64,000 bases of DNA, taken from assembly GCA_030490835.1 (NCBI GenBank), contig CM059972.1, positions 50,077,563 to 50,141,562 on the forward strand, written 5' to 3'. Below the pieces are notes generated by a model. That model did no database searches and had not been told where the DNA came from. It was given only the letters and a program-made list of their open reading frames with translations. Origin of the DNA: Annona cherimola. Its lineage: Eukaryota; Streptophyta; Magnoliopsida; Magnoliales; Annonaceae. Shown here one piece after another: positions 55,243-64,000 of this stretch. Numbering within the stretch: position 1 is the first letter of the stretch; each line of letters begins with the position of its first letter. The translations under genes and the position numbers were made by a program.

Positions 55243-56146
55243 GACTTGGGAATCGACCTGACCTAAGTCGATGACTGGGTTGACTTAGGGTTGCGACTTG
55301 ACCTACTATCTTTTAAATCTTGAATTTTTAACCTTTAAAACACTTAGCAACCTCATTAGTACTTAATGATTTCTCAAATTGAGTTGTTAATCATCAAAAC
55401 ATGGATTGTACTTAATTTGCCTTGAATTCCAACAATCTCCCACTTTTTGATGATTAACAAAACCAATTTGAGATATACCTTTCATTTTCTTTTATAAATG
55501 ATATGTCATATTTTGTTTTGGCATTTAGAATAGTCATATTGTTTTGATTACTCAAGATTTTCATAACATTGCATATCATGTGATCATGTTTATTCTAAAT
55601 CAACAATTTGCACAAAAGAAAACAAGTTCATGTCATTCACAAACATTTTCATGTCATTCATAAACAATTTCATGCTATTCATACAATCATTTCATACAAA
55701 ATGAGTCAAAAAGAAAATGACATACATGCTAACCAATCCCAAAAATTCTAAAACCTAAGCCCTAATTTCTAATCTCTCTCCCCCTTTTTGTCAATGTATC
55801 AAAATGGGATATAAGGGAAGCAGAATTTGTGAAATTGAAATGCGGTAATAAGGTAGGTAGCAGGAATGAGTCGGGTGCAAGCCGATGAAAATGGAGACGA
55901 GGGAGCCTGAACGGTGGGTTCAGCTCTCACAGGCTCGCCCCAATATGGATCAAAATCGGGGAGGCTTGGGATAGGTCAGCCACGACTACTTCCCGAGGCT
56001 AGTCGATACTTGATGGTCCTTAACTCCTGATCTATCTTATCCCGGTGGCCATGCATTTCCATTAGTTTCGTGTGAATGGACCCCAACTACTGTGAGACCT
56101 GATCCTCCATCTGATGTAGATACTACAAGATGGCATGAGAGGAAGC
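55243..56146 (-). mobile_element. Antisense Sirevirus fragment P (part of LTR, 3' noncoding, end of envelope-like ORF)
   Basis: Minus strand: an LTR start TGTTGGAATTCAAGG at 55434 runs leftward and is broken at 55243 by element O. The polypurine tract is AAAAAGTGGGAGAT (55435-55448); a second GACAAAAAGGGGGAGAG is at about 55784-55800. Upstream of that, 55850-56080 encodes KIDQELRTIKYRLASGSSRG, homologous to DRMDRELRTIRYHLASGSNR of element O's extra ORF. So P is a separate Sirevirus with the same extra ORF; its right side is cut by T0. Confidence 0.85.
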
Positions 56147-59100
56147 TATGAAACCCAACCTATGTGGGACTCAATTGTATGCATTGAACATATACATGTA
56201 ATTTATATATGATTAAATAGATTTTTTGGATGTTCTTGTCATTTTGTGAAATATTGCAATTAGGGCCAAGGATTAGAGATAATGATTCAAGTAATCATTA
56301 TAAGCCGATATGGGACAATGAGATTAAAATAGTTTGATGTTAATTGAAGCTTACCAATATATCACAAATGATTATCTTAAATTATATGATTTGATTTATG
56401 AGAATTTAAAGGATAACTATCAAGTTAAGTGAAAAAATACTAGAAAATTCATAACTTAACGCCTGTAAGGCGGATTCAAGTAAAATTTGAAAGGCAAGTA
56501 GATAATGATGGGATTAATCTTATGGGATTATTGTATTATAAAAAATTATGATAAAATTAGTGTGACAATAATTGTTTATACTCAAAATTCAACCGTTAAC
56601 TTCAAACGGCTATAACTTGAGCTAGAAAAATCGAATTGAGATGAAATTTGAAACGATTGAAAAAAATCATGAGATTAACATTTTAGAAGGATTATATTAA
56701 GAAAATTATTCTGGAAAAATTCCTGAATAAAAAAAGGTGTATACAGTTGACTTTTACACCACAAAAGTACCATGCATTAAAGGCAAATAGTGCATGGATT
56801 AAATGCAATTTTAATGGCTCAAATATGTGTCAAATGTAACGAAATGCAGGGTATTATATGCATTAATATGTGTGAAAATTTATTGGATATTTTTCTGGAA
56901 TTAATTAGCTAAGGAAAGAGCTCAAGCTAGCATAGCAAAGGTGTCATCCATGGAACGTCCAAACCAGCCCCAAACTTGGATTTTTGTATTTTTTTATGTG
57001 ATATATTTATAAACCTATGTAGCTATCATGCAAGGGTGTATAAATGAGCATTAATTTATGTGGAAAAATCCCTAGAAAATCGTTAATATCAGCAGCATAT
57101 TAATGGATCAAATAGTGGACAACAAAGGTGTCATGCACATGGACGTCCAAGTGACCTGCTGCTGGATTTTTTCTTGATTTTTTATGCTAAATTAATAGCT
57201 TAACTAGCTACTAATTAGGTACATAAATTATCGTTAAATTAAGGCTGCCAAAGTGTGGAAAATTTTGGCAAAAGAGGCAGCTATCTGGACGTGTACAAGG
57301 GGACAACAAGTTGAGCTAGATTTAGAGCAGATTTTGCTACTTAAAAATCTGTTTAAAATATAATTTTACTTGGCCACAAATTGGACAACACAACAAGGGA
57401 TAAAATTGCATTAACTTACACTTAAAATCTTGCTCAAAGTGGGGTCCACAAGCTTGAAAATCCAGCTCTTATATATATGGGTGGACCGCCATGAGAGAGA
57501 GGTGTTAGAAAAAAAATTTCCAAGTAGCAAACACTCCCACAACTCAGCAGCCTTGCATGCCCAAGGGAATCCTAGCAAGGAGGAAGAAAAAAAGAAAGGG
57601 AAAAAGAAGGAGAAATTAAGCTTGAGTTGATTAGGGTTAAGGTTGCAACAATCAAGTAAGTATATGTGATGAGTTAAATCCTTTGATTCTAAGTTTTTGG
57701 ATATGAATTTGATTCATAAGGTTTCCTTAAAAGGTGATTTAACATACCATTTGATTAAATATTCAATGAGTATTAAGAGACATATATTAATTTCAATGAT
57801 TTATGAAGTTGGAATGGAATATGGGTTGGAAACCTAACTTGAAATATCCAAAATACATATGTTAAGTTGCTATTTTGGATTAGTATCATGTTTAGGTTAT
57901 AAATCATGCTTTAGTGAAATATATATGTTGATTTGAGGCTAAGATATAAATTTTAGAAACAATGGAATTTAAGGTTATGTATATCACCCGATTTTCATGT
58001 TTTTGATGACATGTATGTTGTATAAGTATGCTTAAGTGAATTATGGATGATTTAGAGGGTAAATAACTCTAAATTTAGGGTACTTTGAATGACCAAACTG
58101 AATGAATTAACCTTGCCTTAAATCTGGAATTTTAGGGCCTAAGTAGGAACATGCAAAATGGGGTGAGAAAGATACCCAATATGTACATGAAAGTTGCAGG
58201 TGTGAGAGGAGTTAAATTATGGAGGTTAAATATGTGTTAAAACCCTAGATTTGGGTTAGGAAAAGTTGGATTAATTTCTGAAAATTCGGAATTATAAAAC
58301 TGTTTTAGGTTAAGTATCGAAAGATACGTTGAAAGTATGAAAATTGGGTTCCAAAGTTGCTGTTTTGGAAACCTATGATTAGTGGATTAAAATTCCATAA
58401 AAATAACCTAAATAAAGTATTAATTAAGGATTCTAATCATGCTGAAATATGGACCAAGTTTCTGATTTGGAAAATTTTATGAAATGCATCATATATGTGT
58501 TGTGAAATGAATATATGTGGAAGGATGGACCTGCATAAGTGGTAAATGACTTATGTAAATTGATTATGTGCAAAAATGCATGAAAATATGATAAATTTCG
58601 TGAATATACATCTGTTTAGATGCATGATGTTAATTTCAAATTTTGGGACTAATTAATGAGGCTTAAGGCAACAATGTGTGCTTAAAATGAGCACCGATGT
58701 GTAAAATTTTGGAAAATAAGTGAAAAATGGTGTATGGAAGATAACGAACCTTTAAATGATGATTATTGAATGATTATTAAGTGATTGAATGATTACCCTA
58801 CTTATGTGATTAAATATGATGTGTAATAGCCGATGTAATGCACAAGTATGTACTATATATGCATAATCACTTGAGAAGTCAAATGGATTATGTATGTTAA
58901 TGAAAATGGATTATAAAACTAAGTTGGATGCAAGCAAAAGAAATATATGAATGTTATATCATTCTTATGTAGGCAAGGGCAAAGAAAAGGCGGACTCGGA
59001 AAGCTAAAGTGAGACAGGTAAGTATGAAAATTTCTAAATAATTTTGTTTTCTAAATTGTTGTAAATAAATGCAACTTTTGCTCTAACTGTTTTGACATGA

Positions 59101-60067
59101 TTATTGAAATTATTTCAAATGTATTTAAGGATGGTCATTCCTTAGTTAAATATGTATTGAAATGATTCTTTTATTTACAAGATGATCTTGCGAAATTTCT
59201 TTGATAAATGTTATGAAAAATAATATGATTCTATGTTTCTGAATGAAAAATCATGTTAGCATGTCAAAGATGGTTTTATGAAAGTTTCATGTGCACAAAG
59301 TACTAGGTCCACCCTGAAAGGTATAAGCGGACCTAATGTCCCCCTTTGGTGTGGCCAAGTCGCTAAGATAGGCCCAAGGCCGACGGCACCCTCCTTGAGA
59401 TGGGAGAAGACAAGGATGGATGGTCGCCTAGCTAGCTTCCATCCTATGAAGGACATGTTCACGGTTTTACATTGCATTATGCGTGTCGTACCTGTGATAG
59501 GTACAAGGACTATGTTTTCAAGATATACCTTTTCAAAGGTATAAATTTCTTTCCAAGATATTTTAAATGAAAAATATTGCCTACAAAATGAATTGCTTAT
59601 AAAATATACAGCTTGCTTATTGAGTTTCGACTCACGTTTTTATTTTCCAAACCCATAGACAGGTGAAAGAAAAGACCTGGAAAAGAAGCAAGAGCAGACC
59701 ATTGAAGAAATGGAAAAACATTATAAGTTTTATGCCATGGAAAATTTATGTTGAATGGTTGTAAAATACTTTGATGTTTTATGTTGACATTTATGGGTGA
59801 AATATGCAGTGACATCTGATTTATGAGAAAGTTGGAAATATATCATGAATATCATGATTAGTTAAGAAAATTATTGGATGAAAATAACCTATATGTGCAT
59901 AAGATGAAAAAAATGGAAGGAAATAAACTCTTATGGAAAATATTTAATTGGATAAAAATCTGTTAAAACCCGTCGTGTGACAGGGCAACAATCCTGATCA
60001 CGTTTACCAATCAATAACGATCCTGAGGTAAGGCTCAGGATGTGACGCTCCAGTTTAGGGTGCCACA
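56147..60067 (+). repeat. 5' LTR of T0 (3.9 kb)
   Basis: Starts TATGAAACCCAACC (TG probably altered at the first bases) and ends TTAGGGTGCCACA. Putative TATATATA at 57470-57477 followed by GGGTGG and a purine-rich leader. It shares with T1-T3 the block near its 3' end: ACTCACGTTTTTATTTTCC, GGGCAACAATCCTGATCACG, TTTACCAATCAA. A short ORF at 57430-57630 is leader, not a gene. No other coding content. Confidence 0.85.
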
Positions 60068-60072
60068 GAGCT

Positions 60073-60088
60073 TGGTATCAGAGCAAGG
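60073..60088 (+). other. Primer binding site of T0 (initiator-Met tRNA)
   Basis: TGGTATCAGAGCAAGG, five bases after the LTR end (spacer GAGCT). Confidence 0.92.
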
Positions 60089-60250
60089 ATTGGTAAATAG
60101 GCGTGAAAAATTTCTAAGTATGAAAATTGAAAGAATATGATGAGATATACACGATTACATGATGATTAGATATGTTTTAACATGATGAAATGCATGATAC
60201 ATGATGATAAATTGTCTTTACAATGCAATTAAATTGGTATGTTTGTACAG

Positions 60251-60621
60251 ATGGCGGATAGGGGAAAGAGAATGATGAGTGCAGAAGAATTACGAATGGA
60301 GAGAGAGGAGGAGGAAAGGAGACGAAGAAGGGAGGGGAACATGGATAGGTGGTGGGTATCACAGCAAAACACAGTACATTACCCAGCAGTCCCTCCAGGA
60401 TTTTCAACTAGACGCACTCCTGTCCAACCTCAAGGAAACGATCATGTCCCCCCTGGCCAGCACAAACAAAGTGTAGGAGAGTCCTCGAGTTATGGTTCTA
60501 GAGCAAGAGTTCTTCCAGGAACCTATCTCGGCATCCCAAGGTCTCCCCGTGTTCCCACAGATAACTTGTTTCCACAGGATCTTCAAAACTTTTGGAATAA
60601 GATTCCAGCATCCACACCAAC
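60251..60621 (+). CDS. Unrecognised gag-position ORF of T0, first part
   Basis: ATG 60251 gives MADRGKRMMSAEELRMEREE and a run of Glu/Arg (helical, charged), then WWVSQQNTVHYPAVPPGF and a Ser/Pro/Gly-rich stretch to IPASTPT, where solo LTR T3 is inserted. The frame is open up to the insertion and, discounting the duplicated bases, resumes at 63723. The position after the primer site suggests gag, but I see no capsid or zinc-knuckle motif. It is disrupted and so unlikely to be functional in this copy. Confidence 0.6.
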
Positions 60622-63600
60622 TGTGGTGCCCCGAACCTAGCGTCACAACCTTACTCCAAGATCTATCGATTGGTAAACGTGACTCAGGATTGTTGCCTTG
60701 ATCACGCGGCGGGTTCTTAATTAGATCTCGTCCAAATTTTTTTCATTTCTTTCTTTTTCTTTTCTTTCATCACATAAACATATACTCATCATCATTCATA
60801 ATGGACTTATCCATATCATCATAAATCATTAACTTCTCATATTGTTCATAACTTCATAGTTTCATACAATCTGTCTTTTTCGCTATATCCCTTTAGGGGA
60901 TTTATTGATGCTTCCATATATAAAGTATTACAAACCTTTGAAAATTTATTTTTCCTTTCTCAGCGAGAACATGCCTTTCATCACTTGAATTTTTCCTGCA
61001 CTTGTCTAAGGTTGGGAAAACAAAACATGAGTCGAAACTCAATAAGCAAGCATTTTTCATTTTAAATGCATTCATCTCCATTCGATAGAAGACACTTACC
61101 AAGTGATCAACTATCAAATGCACAAAAACCTTTTCGTAAACATTAGATGTGCAAATGCTTCCTTTCCATTCCTGACATAAACCTTCGTGTGTGGGTACGC
61201 TACCCAGAGAACATCTCACATAGCATTGTCCAATACGCCGGCTCTCTCCGACTTGGCCTCATCAAGGGGAACCTCTCTTCCTCTTGACGCCTACATGGTC
61301 TCCTACATGCATGACTTTTGATTTTTCCAGCATTATATACCTCTTACACCAGGTGACTTGTAATTCTCATGTAAAGAATTATTTGCACCATCCCTTAAAA
61401 ACATCATTTCAAATTCATGCTTTCCTTTTCAATCCATGTATGAAAATGCAATGCATTCATTCACACATAACATTCCTTTGCCTTCACCTCTTGGGAGGAC
61501 GCCGCCGACACACCGCCCTAGCGACTTGGCAAAGGTGAAGAGAAATCCTCTGATCCGCTTACTACCTTCACCATAGCCTCTTCCTTGTGCCTCCACCTCT
61601 CGGGAGGACGCCGCCGGCACACAACCCTTGCGACTTGGTAATGGTGAAGAGGGACCCTCTGATCCGCTTTCTACCTCCACCAAAGCCTCTTCATTATGCA
61701 TCATACATGTGCACATGTCCATGAACATCACATGATATCAATATGCCGACATGACTTTTCATAAAAACTCATAAACATTCATCATTTCAAAACATTATAG
61801 GAATGACCACCCTTAAACACATTTCATAAATACTTGAGAATAAAACATATTTTCAAAAGGGTTTGCTTGCTTACAATGAAGCAATAAAATTATATTTTAA
61901 AAGTTGTGCTTGCTTACCTCCTCAGTCGGTGTCCTCAACCTTCTCCTTCCTTTTTTCCTATACAAGGAAAATGGATATTTTATCCATCCATTCCATGTCT
62001 TAGGTTGCTTTCCATGCTTTCTTTATAACCGTTCATTACGTTATTCCCATAGAGGTTAATCTTATAAAAATACTTGGTCATTACCTATTTATATGGATTT
62101 TTATCCATAAATTCTTTAAAAATTTCATCCATATATCCTCAAAAATAAATCTCAATTTTTTCCAAAATCACGTTGTTCACTGTTCATAGTTACTGTTCAT
62201 GATTACTATAGCAGGTTACTGTTTATCCAAAGTTACTGTTCACAGCATGTTGGTTACTATTAATGAGTTTCAAAACTTGACATTTTTTCCAAAAATAAAA
62301 AATACCATGACATAGCTCTTAGTCAGTATATCATGGGAAAATTTATGAATTTTGAATTCATCATCATTAACTTGGCTAAATAAATCATTTTCTCCATATA
62401 CAAAAAATCGACATAATTTCACTTAAGCATAATCCTTCAATCCAAAAATCACTAGATTAATATATCATCATTCCAACATCATAACTATCATAAAAAGTCA
62501 TCCCAAATCATCATTTAGCAATTTTGGAGCATTATTTGCACATTTCATACATGATTTTCCCGAATGCTCTATCTTCGCTCCAAATTTTTGATGTTTTGTC
62601 ATAATTCCAATTAGGCATTATAACTTTACTTATTTTCTCATGCTTAGGAATTATCTAAGCATGGTTTTACCCTACTTAACACCCAAAAGAAATTTGGGGA
62701 GAATCCCCTTACCTTAAGTGGAAAACTTCCCTCCTACCCAACTCTTTCTCTCTCTCTTTCCTTCTCTTTCTCCTTCTCTTCTCTCCTCCTCAAGCTAAAA
62801 CGTTTTGGGGGTGGGAAAATGCCCAAATTTGGAGCTGGTTGGTGTACTTTGGTCGTTCACCCCATGCTCCCCTTTTATAGGGTGGCATTTTTCACATATT
62901 TACAATTTACCCCAAGCTCCATGGGTTAAATTATAAATAATTTTCTTCAAAATCTATGAGATTTATTGAGCCATGTGTAGCCTCCCCTAGCTACTGTTCA
63001 CACCCCCTAGCTGTAGATATTTATTTATGATTTTTGGTTTATTAAAATTAATTATTTTAAGCTAATTAAATCTCAACCGTTGATTCTTGATGAGGATGAT
63101 TTTGGGCCATTAATTTTGGCTCCAAATCCCATGCTCTTGCCCTCCTTGAGCCTTGTTCTGATTTTTCATTAATTATTTTGATTTTTAATTAATTAAATTT
63201 AACCCAAAAGTCAAATATAATTAATGAAAAATGTGGGCTACCTTTTTTTATCTCCAAACAACATTTCATCTTGACCCTTAATTCATGATTTTCATCACAT
63301 CTTAAACCATTCATCATGTTCATCATAAATATTTGGCCATCCATAAAAAATTTTACTTTAATCTGACGTCCGGATTGCAAGTTATGAATTTTTCTTCATT
63401 TTCTCTCAAAAATCCACTAAAAATCCGAAAATACTAAATAAATCAAAAGTGGCTATTTTGTCCTTTTGTGAGAAGCTTCCTTTTTCGTCTTTTATGATTA
63501 AGTTAATCTAAAGTGATTAACTTAATATATTCCTTAATCCCACAGTTACTATTCACATTTCATTATCATCTAAATTTACATTTCATAATTCATTATTTAA

Positions 63601-63717
63601 TCTTCGAATTCCATATATTGCAAAATATCATCCATATATTTTATATAATGATCAATACATTACCTAGGGTTTATAACCCTAGAGTTTCATACATGCCTCC
63701 AAGATTGGGGTTTCACA
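60622..63717 (-). mobile_element. Tekay-like solo LTR T3 inside T0 (3.1 kb, antisense)
   Basis: TGTGGTGCCCCGAACC ... GGGGTTTCACA, flanked by CCAAC (60617-60621) and CCACC (63718-63722), a 5-bp duplication with one mismatch. Minus strand has the same layout as T1, with TATA near 62870-62877 (plus-strand TTTTATAG) and TACTGTTCAC repeats at 62176-62255. Around 61490-61680 a block GGGAGGACGCCGCCG ... TCTGATCCGCTT occurs twice in tandem. No coding content. It is a solo LTR. Confidence 0.88.
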
Positions 63718-64000
63718 CCACCTGACCTAGGCCCGTGGTACAGGTTTGTTCATGGGTGCGTTTAGTTTCGGTACGGGGTAAGTTGGGATAGGATTCACCA
63801 GAGAGAAAAAGAAATGGCTCTCTATGTCGAAGAGCGTCGTGCTGAGGGAATTATTGAAGCACCTGCGGCTCCTCGTCTCAGTGAGATTATGTTACGCATA
63901 TCTGAAAAGACAGGCGAAATTGCTTTGCTTGAGGAAATTAGTGATGATGATGATCCCATGGAATTCCTCGAACCTGTCGAGGAAGAAGAAGAAGTGGAAC
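63718..64000 (+). pseudogene. Unrecognised gag-position ORF of T0, continuation
   Basis: After T3 the same frame reads LGPWYRFVHGCV, a TAG at 63773, then FRYGVSWDRIHQREKEMALY, VEERRAEGIIEAPAAPRLSE, IMLRISEKTGEIALLEEIS and an acidic run DDDD ... EEEEEVE up to the window edge. I do not recognise the family. The acidic and basic blocks and predicted helices suggest a structural or RNA-binding protein. More sequence to the right is needed to see whether protease or RT follows. Confidence 0.55.

Larger units (their letters stand above)
56147..64000 (+). mobile_element. Tekay-like LTR element T0 (3' end outside window)
   Basis: Long 5' LTR, initiator-Met primer site and the start of a coding region, interrupted by solo LTR T3 of the same family. 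LTR ends of form TGTGAAACCCC ... GGGTGCCACA followed by GCTTGGTATCAGAGC resemble Del/Tekay chromoviruses, but the coding sequence visible is not a gag I recognise and no pol is in view. It could be a non-autonomous derivative. It is inserted in element P. Confidence 0.8.

Noticed and set aside
1..64000. tRNA, rRNA or intact single-copy host genes
   Set aside because: None seen on either strand; tRNA-like strings are only the 12-20 base primer sites.

Overview
The window is plant nuclear DNA made almost entirely of nested LTR retrotransposons; I see no intact host gene, no tRNA or rRNA gene and no CRISPR-like array. Plant origin is clear from the element lineages (Tat-type and Athila-type Ty3/Gypsy, Sirevirus-type Ty1/Copia, Tekay-like long LTRs with an initiator-Met primer site) and from captured fragments of plant gene families (AGO4-like Argonaute, beta-1,3-galactosyltransferase, G-type lectin receptor kinase, CPR5, PNRC-like, LRR receptor kinase). 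The species cannot be fixed from the sequence.

Left block, 1-20926: one Tat-lineage element on the + strand whose 5' end lies outside the window. It has a 5' LTR (1-2830), a non-Met primer site, a long gag region holding three gag-like modules, then protease, reverse transcriptase, RNase H, a second archaeal-type RNase H and integrase (7400-12180), all broken by a few stops. Between integrase and the 3' LTR (17892 or earlier to 20926) lie pieces of four host genes, all sense and apparently intronless: AGO4-like (12426-14252), beta-1,3-galactosyltransferase (14857-15190), G-type lectin receptor kinase (15260-15763) and CPR5 (15923-17620). Two more fragments, PNRC-like and LRR, lie antisense inside the LTR itself and occur in both LTR copies. 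This six-gene chimeric retrotransposon is the most interesting object in the window.

Middle block, 20927-55242: a Sirevirus-type Copia element (O) whose reverse transcriptase is split at 20986/50203 by a related Copia element (I, 20987-50202; 5-bp target duplication AGGGG). Element I is loaded with later insertions: a Tekay-like solo LTR in its 5' LTR (T1), a truncated antisense Athila element in its integrase, a complete antisense Sirevirus M (33603-42126, duplication AACAC, nearly identical LTRs) in its reverse transcriptase, and another solo LTR (T2, duplication GTTAC) in its 3' LTR. Element O keeps a 3' RT/RNase H part, an envelope-like extra ORF and its 3' LTR.

Right block, 55243-64000: O sits in the LTR of yet another antisense Copia element (P, 55243-56146), which is also hit by a Tekay-like element (T0, 56147 to beyond the window). 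T0 has a 3.9 kb LTR, an initiator-Met primer site and an unrecognised gag-like ORF that is interrupted by a solo LTR of its own family (T3, 60622-63717).

The order of events reads as P, then O, then I and Tat inside O, then T1, Athila, M and T2 inside I; and P, then T0, then T3. All coding regions carry stops or frameshifts, many fitting C-to-T decay of methylated DNA. M looks youngest.
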